Translations under genes and position numbers: made by a program
The notes under the pieces: model-generated
What the model saw: the letters and a program-made list of their open reading frames with translations, nothing else
Database searches by the model: none
Told to the model about the DNA's origin: nothing
Assembly: GCF_902167145.1 (NCBI RefSeq)
Contig: NC_050098.1
Location: forward strand, 17,814,501 to 17,878,500
Source of the DNA: Zea mays
Lineage: Eukaryota > Streptophyta > Magnoliopsida > Poales > Poaceae
DNA length: 64,000 nt
Direction: 5' to 3'
Shown: in pieces, positions 50,308 through 61,886 of the stretch
How positions within the stretch are numbered: position 1 is the stretch's first letter
Layout: each line of letters opens with the position of its first letter

Positions 50308-51251
50308 ATATTATATTTGGGTCTACTAACGAATCTACATGTGAGGAATTTAGTAGGATCATGACACAGAAATTCGAGATGTCAATGATGGGGGAGTTGA
50401 AGTACTTCTTGGGATTTCAAGTGAAGCAACTCCAAGAGGGCACCTTCATTAGCCAAACAAAGTATATTCAAGACATTCTAAACAAGTTTGGGATGAAGGA
50501 TGCCAAGCCCATCAAGACACCCATGGGAACCAATGGGCATCTCGACCTCAACACGGGAGGTAAATCCGTAGATCAAAAGGTATACCGGTCGATGATAGGT
50601 TCTTTACTCTATTTATGTGCATCTCGACCGGACATTATGCTTTCCGTATGCATGTGTGCAAGATTCCAAGCCGACCCTAAGGAAGCTCACCTTACGGTCG
50701 TAAAACGAATTTTGAGATATTTAGTTCATACTCCTAAGTTTGGGCTTTGGTATCCTAGAGGATCCACATTTGATTTGATTGGTTATTCGGATGCCGATTG
50801 GGCGGGGTGTAAAATTAATAGAAAGAGCACATCGGGGACTTGCCAGTTCTTGGGAAGATCCCTGGTGTCTTGGGCTTCAAAGAAGCAAAATTCCGTAGCT
50901 CTTTCTACCGCCGAAGTCGAGTATATTGCCGCAGGTCATTGTTGCGCGCAACTACTTTGGATGAGGCAAACCCTTAGGGACTACGGTTACAAACTAACCA
51001 AAGTTCCCCTTCTATGTGATAATGAGAGTGCAATTCGCATGGCGGATAATCCCGTTGAGCATAGCCGCACTAAACACATAGCCATTCGGTATCATTTCTT
51101 AAGGGATCACCAACAAAAGGGAGATATCAAGATTTCATATATTAACACCAAGGAACAATTAGCCGATATCTTTACCAAGCCACTAGATGAACAAACCTTT
51201 AACAAACTTAGGCATGAGCTAAATATTCTTGATTCTAGGAATTTCTTTTGA
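50308..51251 (+). pseudogene. copy 2 pol, second part (end of RT, RNase H)
   Basis: It resumes immediately after the ATATT duplication, in the RT codon that follows YVDDI. The frame is open to a natural stop at 51249-51251. It has the RT thumb and connection and the copia RNase H ([39 protein letters not shown]). It is classed as a pseudogene because it is physically separated from, and downstream of breaks in, the rest of pol. Confidence 0.88.
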
Positions 51252-52110
51252 TGTTTTGCATACATAGCTCATTACTATACCTTTGATCATGTCTCTTTTA
51301 TATGCTATGACTAATGTGATATCAAGTGTATTTCAAACCAAGTCATAGATTGAAAGGGATTTGGAGTCTTCGGCGAAGACACAGGCTTCCACTCCACTCC
51401 GTCAAGTATTCACCCTTCGCCGTCGCGCCGAGCAACTCTTCGTCTTTGGTATAATCTTCACTCATATGTTATTTACCAAAGGGGGAGAAAGTAGTTACAA
51501 GGGCTTATATTTCACTCAAGTATCCGTTTTTGGCGATTCATGCCAAAGGGGGAGAAAGTATTAGCCCAAAAGCAAAAGGACCACACCACCACCTAATTTT
51601 ACAAAAAAAATGATGTTTTCAAATTGGTATCTTATTATGTTCAAAAGGGGGAGAAAGTAGTAAAATGATGTTTTCAAATTGGTATCTTATTATGTTCAAA
51701 AGGGGGAGAAAGTAGTATTTTCAAAATCAGTACCTTAAAACACTCTTGAACACTAAGAGGAGGACTTCATCAAGGGGGAGTTTTGTTTAGTCAAAGGAAA
51801 AGCATTTGAAACAGGGGGAGAAAATTTCAAATCTTGTAAATGCTTCTCAAAATCTTATTCATTTACCTTTGACTATTTGCAAAAGGACTTTGAAAAAAAT
51901 TTACAAAAGAATTTGCAAAAACAAAACATGTGGTGCAAGCGTGGTCCAAAATATTAAAAATAAAGAAACAATCCATGCATATCTTATGAAAATATTTATT
52001 GGTTCAATTCTAAGTAACCTTTGCACTTACAAATATGCAAACTAGTTCAATTATGCACTTCTATATTTGCTTTGGTTTGTGTTGGCATCAATCACCGAAA
52101 AGGGGGAGAT
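51252..52110 (+). other. Sirevirus 3' non-coding region of copy 2
   Basis: No gene is seen. It holds a GTCTTCGGCGAAGAC dyad at 51366-51380 and at least six AAGGGGGAGA-type purine tracts. One of them (52098-52110) abuts the 3' LTR. Confidence 0.7.
51611..51720 (+). repeat. 55-bp tandem duplication containing a purine tract, copy 2
   Basis: Two units, about 51611-51665 and 51666-51720, each contain TGATGTTTTCAAATTGG, then CTTATTATGTTC and AAAAGGGGGAGAAAGTAG. The equivalent region of copy 3 (about 31550-31610) has a single unit. Confidence 0.88.
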
Positions 52111-53338
52111 TGAAAGGGAATTAGGCTTACACCTTTTTCCTAATTGATTTTGGTGGTTGAATTGCCCAACACAAATAATTGGACTAACTAGTTTGCTCTA
52201 GTCTATAAGTTTTACAGGTGTGAAAGGTTCACAATAAGCCAATAAAAAAGACCAAGAAAAGGGTTCAAACAAGAGAGCAAAAGACAACCCAAAAGGCACC
52301 CTGGTCTAGCACACCGGACTGTCCGGTGTGCCACCGGACAGTGTCTGTTGCACCAGGGCACTCGAGGCTATTCTCTCCACCTTCAGGAATTTCCAAGGGC
52401 GCTCCGCTATAATTCACCGGACTGTCCGGTGAGTCACCGGACAGTGTCCGGTGCACACCGGACTGTCTGGTGTGCCAGCGGAGCAACGACTACTTCGCGC
52501 GCAACGGTCGACTGCAACACATTAAATGCGCGCCTGCGCGCGCAGAGGTCAGAGGACGCGTAGTTGGCGCACCAGACAGTCTACAGGACCTGTGCGGTGC
52601 ACCACCGGACAGCCCAGAGGCCCCACAAGTCAGAGCTCCAACGGTCGAACCCCAACGGTCTGCTGACGTGGCTGGCGCACTGGACAGTGTCCGGTGGCGC
52701 ACAGGACTGTCCGGTGCGCCATGCGACAGCACACTTCCAACGACCATTTTGGTGGTTGGGGCTATAAATACCCCAACCACCCCACATTCAATTGCATCCA
52801 AGTTTTCCACCTTCAACACATTACAAGAGCTATACATTCAATTCTAGACACTCCAAAGAGATCAAATCCTCTCCCAAGTCCGGAATCACTCTAAATAAAA
52901 TAGTGACTAGAGAGAGCAACATTTGTGTTCATTTGAGCTCTTGCGCTTGGATTGCTTCTTTTCTTTCTCATTCTTCTTGTGATAAAACTCAATTGTAACC
53001 AAGGCAAGAGACACCAATTGTGTGGTGGTCCTTGCGGGAACTTCATGTTCCGTTTGATTGAGAAGAGAAGCTCACTCGGTCTAAGTGACCGTTTGAGAGA
53101 GGGAAAGGGTTGAAAGAGACCCGGTCTTAGTGACCACCTCAACGGGGAGTAGGTTTGCAAGAACCGAACCTCGGTAAAACAAATCATCGTGTCTCACTCT
53201 TTATTTGCTCACGATTTGTTTTGCGCCCTCTCTCTCGGACTCGTTTATATTTCTAACGCTAACCCGGCTTGTAGTTGTGCTTAAGTTTATAAATTTCAGA
53301 TTCGCCCTATTCACCCCCCCCCCTCTAGGCGACTTTTA
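52111..53338 (+). repeat. 3' LTR of Opie-like copy 2 (1228 bp)
   Basis: It begins TGAAAG and ends CTTTTA, with one substitution in the terminal hexamer compared with CTTTCA. The palindrome cluster is at about 52308-52720 and the TATA box at 52762-52770. It is followed exactly by GTTTC (53339-53343), the target duplication. It is 96 bp longer than the 5' LTR, mostly in the palindrome cluster. Confidence 0.92.
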
Positions 53339-53343
53339 GTTTC

Positions 53344-53469
53344 TGTGTTTCTCAAGTACTCCTCTCCATCTACTTGATCCTATTGCACTAACACTTAACC
53401 AAGTTTCTGTGGCAATAAGTTTTAAGTTTTACAGGATCACCTATTCACCCCCCCCTCTAGGTGCTCTCA
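53344..53469 (+). repeat. Ji-like 5' LTR, right segment
   Basis: These are the last 126 bp of the LTR interrupted at 23903, ending TAGGTGCTCTCA. ATTAGTATCAGAGCCG follows at 53470-53485, a primer site for initiator-Met tRNA with one mismatch (A for G). Confidence 0.85.
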
Positions 53470-53519
53470 ATTAGTATCAGAGCCGTTCTCTTCACGAAAG
53501 GGACTAATCGCCCGAAGAG

Positions 53520-53909
53520 ATGGATCCTAAGGGAAAGGGGATGGTGGTCAACGATAAGGAGAAGGAGTCCATCTTCAACGAGACGAGGGACGACAAAGCC
53601 AATGACTCCGGCTCGAGTCAAAAGAAGAAGGACGGGAAGAAGAAGAGACGCATCAAGAAGATAGTCTACTACGACAGCGACGAGTCTTCCTCTTCCCAAA
53701 GAGACGATGCCGACGAGAAAAAGAAAACGGTCAACTCAAACTTCTCTTTTGATTATTCTCGCATTCCGCATAATTCGAATGCTCATTTGCTTTCCATTCC
53801 TCTTGGTAAACCCCCACACTTTGATGGAGAGGACTACAGATTTTGGAGTCACAAAATGCGTAGCCACTTGTTCTCTCTTCATCCAAGTATATGGGAGATA
53901 GTAGAGAAT
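53520..53909 (+). pseudogene. Ji-like gag, N-terminal fragment
   Basis: It starts at ATG 53520 and encodes about 130 residues. A Lys/Asp/Ser-rich N-terminus is followed by the beginning of the gag core (KPPHFDGEDYRFWSHKMRSHL), which matches the PPMFDGEDYNMWSDKMRHHL region of the Opie-like gag. It is cut at 53909 by the next LTR, so it is non-functional. Confidence 0.88.
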
Positions 53910-54991
53910 TGAAAATGCATTCATCCCTTTTGTGAGTTTTGGTGATTTGGATAACAACACATTTAAAGGTCTAACAAGTTTGCTAAGTGTTGAACAGGAA
54001 ATTCAATATGATGAACATACTTGAATAGTGTATAATGATCAGTGAACAAGTTTCAACACAAGGTCAAATAACCAGTGAGACAATGCAAATGGATATAATA
54101 TGGTCTCTATATTGGTTTGAATATATGGACAAGTCCTGAGAAATCACTATGCATAAATATGATCATAATAGAGGTTGAAGTGATTAAGAGGATTGGTCAA
54201 GCCAAAGTGAATAAGATATGAGGAATCGTGAATTGGCTTGACCATATTACTATTAGTCCATATATGAATATATGAGAATCAAACTAGAGCTTGATTGATC
54301 TTAGCATTTATATCTAGATGACATTCAAGCAAGGTTCACAATATTGAAGAAATGATTCTCTCAATGGATGCTCAATAGGATGTGACTCAAGAATGGCTTG
54401 ATAGGGTGAAGATAGCAAGGAAAGGGCTTCGAGGAACTAAGTGAAGGTGAAGGCCAAGCGACGGCTTGTAGACCGAGGTACCATGGCTAAGGTGAAGAAG
54501 AGAGTACTTGCACTAAGTCGATGAACTAATCAGCTATAAAGAGTTACAACATGTTGATGCATCAGTAAGGTGACTTGAAGCCATGATTTGAACTCATATA
54601 TGGTGAAATGGTACAAGTCACATGTTTTGTTTTTTGTTTGCTTCAAAAGGTGAGACAAGGATGTTTGTGATCCTTATGAAGCAACGCCATGGAGAAATCA
54701 CACATGAGACACCAATTTCTCAAGGAGTTTACTTAACTATATTTTATTTAACTTGAGTATAGGAATCGTCGTACTATCAAGGGGGATCCAAAAAGAAGGT
54801 TGGTGTTGGTACTAAAGCTCAAAATCCTTGATCCAAAACTTCCATTTTACCCTTGTTAATCCTTAGTGAAAGTATGTAGTACAACCTTTTTAAGTCTATC
54901 TTGGCCAAAATTGCTCTTTGGAAAAAACAGGTTCAACCGGTTTTTGCACTCTTCACCTTTTTTGAAAATACTGGTTCAGCCGGACACTCAA
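53910..54991 (+). repeat. copia-type LTR fragment of an unassigned family
   Basis: It begins TGAAAATGCATTCATCCC directly after gag codons, with AGAAT (53905-53909) as candidate target duplication. The early section (TTTTGGTGATT...AACAACAC) resembles Sirevirus LTR starts. Words such as TTCAACCGGTTT and GGTTCAGCCGG occur near its right end. It is cut at 54991 by a gypsy LTR, for which CTCAA (54987-54991) would be the target site. No ORF is seen. The other LTR is not in the window. Confidence 0.6.
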
Positions 54992-57900
54992 TGTCACACC
55001 CGGTTTTAAGGAACAAAGTCGGGTGCATCTCATACATGCGCCAAAGAAGACAACATATATAATAACAGAGTGTATAGAGATAAATATCATAAAACATCAG
55101 AGTATTTATTACATAGCGGAAGACTTATTACAAAATAAAATAATAAATATAAAACGAACTAAGGATCGTCGGCGCCAATGTCAACTGAGAAACGCCACCT
55201 AGATCAGATCATACTCCTCGCCTTGTGGCTCCTCTTGAACCACCTGTTCTTCTCCTGTGGGGGTGTGAGACAGCAAGAGTGAGCTCACATACGTTCATCG
55301 CTCAACAAGTTGTGGGGAATAATGTGGCATGAACTCACCAAAGGTGGGAGTTCATGAAGTGTAAGGCTGATCAATGAAATAAAGGCTGAAGCTGAGCGTT
55401 GCTTTTATAAGTTGGTCAAAATTTTATTAGCAGTTACTAAGTGTAAGTAAATACCAAACCATAGTAATAATAAGTAAAAGTAATAATAAAATAAACCCAA
55501 ATGCAATGAGATGACAAATTAAGTTTAAGTTCCATAAATTAATCATGTGAGTGTCCGAGCCGCTCATGACCGTGAGCACGGCTAGTATACCAGTTTTACA
55601 CTCTGCAGAGGTTGCGCATCTTTACCCACAAGTCGTGTTACCCATTTGCCACGGAGTTGATCAGACCCCATACACCTCTACCAAGGAAGCGAGGCAGGGT
55701 ACCACTACGAGGCCTTTACAAAGTTCCACTAGCTTCAGACTACCCGCTACAGTTTATAGGAAGCTCCAATGCAGGGTTCTTGCCTGACCGCCATCGCAGC
55801 AAAATCAACCAAGGACCTCCCTACACTGACCACTCCCCTACTGCCCTTGCCCCTTTTGGGTAAGGTAGTCCTCCACTAGCTTTCCTAATTAATCAGCCAA
55901 GGGCGTCCATAAACCCTTGTGGTAGCACTGTTTTCCCGGGTGGTTCTCCATGTTCCCATTAACATAATGATCTTATCATGAACAAATAATAACAAGTGTA
56001 ATCATGAGTAGTGAATACCTCTATACCCAAAACCATATAAAGCAATAGCATGTACTACCCAAAAATTTAGTAGTAAAACCAGTGGTGAAACAAGGTATAA
56101 AGATAGTCAAATTCTAGGGTAACCTATTGGGTCCCAACAAAATTAACCTATGCAGACCATTATGATTAATAAGAACATGACTGGGTAAAAGAAGTGATCA
56201 AGGGCACAACTTGCCTTCAACGAGCTCCTGCTCAGCTACTTCAACTTGTTGAACCCCAGATTCCACAGTGGCTTGCTCGTCTACTCGCATCAACACAATA
56301 CATACATAACATAGCATAAATTAACATTACACCAAACATATAAATAAAATACACAGTAATAAACTAGACATTAAAATAAGATCACAGGAACTGTAATCGT
56401 TAAATTTGGAGGTATAGATTTTAAGTTATGGATTTTCTAATGTTTTATGTGCTTAATACAAGATTAAGTACTAGAATAATTCTAATGTGCTTTTCATGCC
56501 AAAACAGAGGCACAAATGGTTAGACAATAATATTATGAAAATTTAGAAACTAGAATTAACTAATTTGGAGTCCATATGCATTTTCTATGAATTATACAAA
56601 CTCTAGGTATTGTTTTTATTTTAAAAACTCATTTTCTAATTCATTTCTCTGATTTAATAACCCACTGGACTGGGCCACCATAACGGAAAACAGCAGGGGT
56701 CTCGGTGCAAGAGTTTATAAGACTCAGAGAACCCCAGGCATGGACGGCGGGTTGATTCGTATTTTTCCCGAGGGCTCTTTAGCAAATAGAACCCGCGAAG
56801 GGGTAAGATCTAATGTGAGCCGCACGATCTAAAGTCTATGGCCTAGATTAGATCGCCTAAAACCGAACCGGTATGCAGCCGTAGTCCTTGGATCTGAATC
56901 CGACGGTCACGGTTTAATGAACCCGCGATCGGATTTCTACCGTACATCGCGAGATCTACGGTCCGAGTTCTTCCTAGCCGAAGAGGTAGCTACCATCTAA
57001 TCTTGGCTGCCCATCATCAGATCAATGGCCACGGCGCATCCGCACTACTGACGGCCACCCACGGCGGCGCTCCCCGAGCCGCGGCGGCACCCATGGCCGG
57101 CAGACCTAAATCCCCGCATTCCCGACCCCGTTTTCCGATTCGGCGCAGCAACATAATGTAGAAGGCATATAGGTGACAAGGATAGACTTATTACCGGCTA
57201 TGGCGACGCACAGGATCCTGCCCACGCTGCTGCTGCGAAACGGCGGAGGAAGATGGCCCCGGCGCGCAATTCGCCCGTCCCCGAGGGTCGTACCCCCGCG
57301 CTGGCGCCCCGGCGACCCTCCGCGAGTCACGGAGGAGCACCCTGACCACCAACAGAAGCTCGGCTGGCGACCAATCGCAGGAATCGCCTGCGGCGGCGGT
57401 GGCGGGTCGGCTACGGTGTTCTGCGCGTGAGGAATTTCGATGGGGAAGCTAGGCCAAGGACGGCGGCGGCAGGGTTTGGGGAGGCACGGCGGCGCGATGC
57501 TTTATACTCAGGAGGGCTCGGAGTCGTTGCACCGGCCAGCGGAGCCGCAGCCGCGATTCCAGCGCGCGATTCACGGCGAGGTTGTTCGCGAGGGAAGGAG
57601 ACGGCCTCCACGGCTTCTGGCGCGTGGACCCAACAAATCAGTGGCACAGGCGCGGCGCGATGAGTTACGCAAGCTGGCTGGCAAGCGGGCCCGCGGTGCA
57701 GAGTCCGACCACGCGCGCGCGGTGGGAGAGTGCATGTGGGCCGCGCGGGGTGTTTCTTCAGGTGGGCCGAAAGGGGAATCCGAGGCCCAGGCAGGGTTTT
57801 AATCTTTTTCCATTTTATTTTCTATTTCCTTTTCTCCTTTTTCCAATTCAAACTCCAATTTGAATTTGAATTCGAATTCCATAGCAAACTTGTCTCCAAA

Positions 57901-58255
57901 TTAAATATCCCACTTGAATATGACATGGGATAAATTAATTTATTTTTAAGAAATTTTATTTGGTGATGGATAATTCTTTTGCCCCCCTTCTCCACATTTG
58001 TTTAAAATTTTGCTTTCAAAAAATAGAATTTAAATCCATGTGTCCATTAATATATTAACATTGCCTTTATTTTATTAGCCACAAATGCACAATCAAGTAA
58101 AACTCAGCATGATGCATGATTTATTTAGGTGTTATTGGTTATTCAATCCCCTTTTGACGGTGTTTATTCACATGTGATATTAACTAGAGATGGTACACAC
58201 ATATAGATAAAGGAAATACTCTCTCTTCATATGAGTTACAAATTTAGGCATTACA
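54992..58255 (-). repeat. 3' LTR of right-hand Tekay-like element (3264 bp)
   Basis: On the plus strand it runs TGTCACACCC to GGCATTACA, so on the element strand it reads TGTAATGCC to GGGTGTGACA. A TATA-like box, GAGTATAAAGC, lies on the minus strand at about 57504-57494. ORFs inside (for example 55551-55787) repeat at the same places in the other LTR and show no domain. Confidence 0.9.
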
Positions 58256-58292
58256 AATCCTACCCCCTTAAAAATAATCTCGTCCTCGAGAT

Positions 58293-59603
58293 TTAAGAAG
58301 ATCTAGGGAAAAGATGGGGAAAATCTATACGAAGCTCTTCTTCTCTTTCCCACGTTGCTTCATCCTCTCCATGGTGACTCCATTGTACCTTGCACATCTT
58401 TATCACCTTATTTCTTGTAACTCGAGTCAAAGTGTCCAGAATCTTGATTGGGTACTCAGCATAAGTCAGATCATCTTGAACACTAAGGTCCTCCATTTGT
58501 AACTGCTCCTCAGGTACCCTAAGGCACTTCTTTAGCTGAGATACATGGAACACATCATGCACATCTGACAGATGATCGGGTAACTCCAGTTGATATGCAA
58601 CTTCCCCCACTCGCTTTAAGATCAAGAAAGGTCCAATGAAGCGAGGGGACAACTTTCCTTTAACTTTAAATCTCCTCATACCCCGGAGTGGTGACACCTT
58701 CAAATAGACATGATCACCCTCCTTAAACTCCAGCAGTCTTCTCCTATTATCAGCATAGCTCTTTTGCCTGGATTGTGCAATTCTCAAATTTTCTCTTATC
58801 ATTCGAACTTGTTCTTCTGCCTCTTGAATAAGTTCAGGCCCGAAGAACTGTCTTTCTCCGGTTTGATCCCAATACAGTGGAGTCCTGCATTTCCTGCCAT
58901 ACAAAGCCTCGAATGGTGACATCTTCAAACTGGCCTGGTAGCTATTATTATAAGAAAACTCAGCATAGGGTAAGCTCTTCTCCCAACTGCCACCATGCTT
59001 GAGAGCACAAGCTCTTAACATATCTTCCAGCACTTGATTAGTCCTCTCTGTCTGTCCATCAGTCTGGGGATGGTAGGCTGAACTAAAATTCAACTTTGTA
59101 TCCAAGCTCTCATGCAACTTCTTCCAAAATCGAGAAGTAAACTGTGATCCTCGATCTGACACGATCTTCTTAGGCACTCCATGTAGACAAACTATCCGAG
59201 TCATATACAACTCTGCTAGCTTGGCTCCCGTGTAATTAGTCCTCACAGGTATGAAATGAGCCACTTTGGTCAATCTGTCCACAATTACCCAAATAGAGTC
59301 ATACCCAGCAGGGGTGCGGGGTAGTCCAACAATGAAATCCATACCAATTTCTTCCAATTTCCACTCGGGTATCTTCAATGGGTGCAGTAGTCCAGCGGGT
59401 CTTTGATGTTCGGCCTTGACTCTTTGACACACATCACACTTAGCCACATGAGCGGCAACATCTCTTTTCAGTCCATACCACCAATACTTCTGCTTCAAAT
59501 CCTTATACATCCTGATACTCCCAGGATGAATAGAATAATCCAAGTCATGGGCTTTCTTTAAAATAGTCTCACGAAGGCTTTCAATATCAGGAACACGTAT
59601 CAT
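58293..59603 (-). CDS. gypsy integrase with chromodomain, open reading frame
   Basis: It has 436 codons without a stop, reading 59603 to 58293. Zinc-site residues come first (HDLDYSIH and CDVCQR), then the catalytic Asp in MDFIVGLPR, the second Asp in VSDRGSQF and the Glu in the QTERTNQ block. GPY/F ([12 protein letters not shown]) follows, and a C-terminal chromodomain ([15 protein letters not shown]). The ATG is internal to pol and not a real start. A frameshift near 59600 separates it from the RNase H frame. It is similar along its length to the integrase at 1-1062. Confidence 0.88.
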   Translation of the reverse strand: MIRVPDIESLRETILKKAHDLDYSIHPGSIRMYKDLKQKYWWYGLKRDVAAHVAKCDVCQRVKAEHQRPAGLLHPLKIPEWKLEEIGMDFIVGLPRTPAGYDSIWVIVDRLTKVAHFIPVRTNYTGAKLAELYMTRIVCLHGVPKKIVSDRGSQFTSRFWKKLHESLDTKLNFSSAYHPQTDGQTERTNQVLEDMLRACALKHGGSWEKSLPYAEFSYNNSYQASLKMSPFEALYGRKCRTPLYWDQTGERQFFGPELIQEAEEQVRMIRENLRIAQSRQKSYADNRRRLLEFKEGDHVYLKVSPLRGMRRFKVKGKLSPRFIGPFLILKRVGEVAYQLELPDHLSDVHDVFHVSQLKKCLRVPEEQLQMEDLSVQDDLTYAEYPIKILDTLTRVTRNKVIKMCKVQWSHHGEDEATWEREEELRIDFPHLFPRSS

Positions 59604-61400
59604 GTCCCTGAACCACGTAGTGCCCTGTTCATCTTCTGTGAATCTCGGACCTCGCTAATCTCTTGTATCTTAGCATCACCAATTTGTCCTTTGCGGATTT
59701 CTTGCTCCAAGGTAGGTTCCACTTCAATAGTAACTCCTTCAGTGTGAGCAACTATCCCCAGGTTAAGTCTCCTGAAAGCCTCAACAATCTCATCGAGTAG
59801 CTGGGCAACAACAGCTGAATGAACATGCTCCTTTCGACTCAAGGCATCTGCAACCAAATTTGCCTTGCCCGGGTGATAGTGAATCTCCAAATCATAATCC
59901 TTAATAAGCTCCAACCAACGGTGTTGCCTAAGGTTGAGATCCTTCTGAGTGAATATATACTTCAAACTCTTATGATCCGTGTACACTTGGCACTTGGTTC
60001 CCATAATATAATGTCTCTAAATCTTAAGCGCATGCACAACGGCTGCCAGTTCTAAGTCATGAGTGGGGTAGTTCAACTCATATTTCCGCAATTGACAAGA
60101 CGTGTAGGCAATCACATGTCCTTCTTGCATAAGCACACATCCAAAGCCTCAGCCACATGCATCACCATAAATGTCAAATCCCTTCTGTAGATCTAGCATA
60201 ACCAACACTGGGGAGACATCGATCTCTTCTTTAATTGATCAAAGCTTTCTTGGCACTTCTCGTCCCACTTGAATTCTCTTCCTTTCTCCAAAAGCGATGT
60301 CATAGGCTTGGCAATTTTAGAGAACCCTTCAATGAATCTCCGATAATATCCTGCGAGTCCCAAGAAACTCCGAATCTCAGTAACTGTAGTGGGCACTCTC
60401 CACTCCATTATCTCCTTCACTTTAGCAGGATCCACTGCTATTCCTCCATTAGATATAATATGACCAAGGAATGGCACCTTGTCAATCCAAAACTCGCACT
60501 TGCTGAACTTAGCATAGAGTTGATTATCTCGCAACTTCTGTAGCACCAACCTTAGATGTTGTTCATGATCACTTTCATTCTTAGAATAGATAAGAATATC
60601 GTCGATGAACACCACGACAAATCTGTCCAAATACTCCATAATAACTGTATTCATCAAATTCATGAAATAAGCCGGTGCATTGGTTAATCCAAAATGACAT
60701 AACGATAAACTCATATAATCCATATCGGGTTGAGAAAGCCGTCTTAGGAATATCTGATGGTCTAATCTTCATCTGATGGTATCCCGATCGGAGATCAATC
60801 TTCGAGAATACCCTGGCTCCTCTCATCTGATCAAATAAATCCTCAATACGGGGTAATGGATACTTGTTCTTCACCGTGACATCATTAAGTGATCTATAGT
60901 CCACACACATTCGTTGCGATCCATCCTTCTTCTGCACAAATAACACCGGTGCTCCCCAAGGTGAGGAACTTGGACGAATGTACCAAACATCCTATAATTC
61001 CGTTAACTGCTTCTTAAGCTCCTTTAGCTCTTCTACGGACATCATGTAGGGCCGTTTAGAAATAGGGGCAGTCCTAGGTAGGAGATCAATAACAAACTCA
61101 ACTTCCCGATCTGGTGGCATTCCTGGTAACTCCTCTGGAAAGACATCCGGAAAATCTCTAACCACCCGGATGTTGTCACCAACGAACTTCCCATCTACTA
61201 AGAATGCCGCTAGTCAAGTGGCGGTAGTTACTGCAATTCCAACTTCAAATCTTTCTCCTTTGGAACTGGTGAGTTCTATGGTTCCTTTAGCACAGTGCAT
61301 AAACTGCCTTTGCCTTTCTTAACCATGACAAACCAAGGATTACGTCTATAGTGCTCTCTTCTAACACTATAGGGGTAGCTTATCTGGGTTCGAAATATAG
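59600..61400 (-). pseudogene. broken gypsy pol (protease end, RT, RNase H)
   Basis: Reading right to left, remnants of protease (near 61370-61200; an ILGLSWL-like stretch, frameshifted) lead into the RT linker. A TAG near 60992 precedes the RT fingers ([19 protein letters not shown], from 60943). Further frameshifts near 60720-60590 interrupt RT before FIDDILIYS, the active-site box at about 60605. RNase H is split by stops near 60190-60005 and continues as 60004-59600 ([27 protein letters not shown]). Domains are recognisable, but it is not expressible as one protein. Confidence 0.85.
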
Positions 61401-61886
61401 GGTAAGAAAGGAAGGATTATAGACAAGAAATGTAGTTACGAGGCATATTACTGCGGGGGATTTATAAGCTAAGTAGATTAGTGAGTTATCCACTAAAGCT
61501 AATACATTACCTTATGGTGGGTACATGCTAAGATGTCCGTCTATACTATTTCAATCAATCAAAGAAGCAAATCAGGCATTGATCATCAGAACAATCAACC
61601 AAATTTTTAAAATAGAGAAAATAATTTTATTTTCGTCTTAGGTTCCCTATCTCTTAAGAAGTTCAAAAATGTAGGATTAAAGGTGCGAAATCCATCTTGT
61701 CTCAGAGTAGAGAAGGTAAGAGTGATCAGAGTAGAGCAGTAGAAGGTGAGACAAGATCAAGATAAGTATAGAAAGAATCAGAGTGAGATGAGTATAGAAT
61801 GAATCAGAGTAAGATAAGTAGGTAAGGGTTTGTCCTTTTCTATCTAGGTTTTGTCCTACAGTCAACATTTCCTCTGATACCACTTC
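61401..61886 (-). other. leader of right-hand gypsy element, gag deleted
   Basis: The primer-binding site is on the minus strand at about 61882-61871 (TGGTATCAGAGG, complement of initiator-Met tRNA). The rest is AT-rich leader. Gag and the protease N-terminus, expected here, are absent. A tandem-like run of TCAGAGTAGAG/TCAGAGTGAG words lies at about 61715-61820. Confidence 0.65.

Larger units (their letters stand above)
23904..53338 (+). mobile_element. Opie-like copia (Sirevirus) copy 2, host of copy 3
   Basis: It is bounded by GTTTC direct repeats at 23899-23903 and 53339-53343. Its own sequence is 23904-30001 plus 50308-53338, about 9.1 kb, the usual size for this group. The order is 5' LTR, primer site, gag, protease, integrase, RT, RNase H, 3' non-coding region and 3' LTR. 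It is interrupted by copy 3 with duplication ATATT at 29997-30001 and 50308-50312. It is coding-defective: two nonsense codons in gag and several breaks in pol. Confidence 0.93.
22766..53909 (+). mobile_element. Ji-like copia (Sirevirus), 5' end, split by nested insertion
   Basis: Its pieces are 22766-23903 and 53344-53909. It begins TGAAAGGGAAATGTGCCC after GAATG (candidate target duplication, 22761-22765). The LTR is interrupted by Opie-like copy 2, whose GTTTC duplications (23899-23903 and 53339-53343) fix the split exactly. The LTR ends CTCTCA at 53469. It is followed by a primer-binding site resembling the initiator-Met tRNA complement and the start of gag. The gag is then cut by another LTR at 53910. 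The rest is not in the window or was lost. Confidence 0.85.

Noticed and set aside
55551..55787. 78-codon ORF repeated exactly at 62448-62684
   Set aside because: It is repeated because both copies lie in the two LTRs of one gypsy element. There is no domain, and the opposite strand is the element's sense strand.
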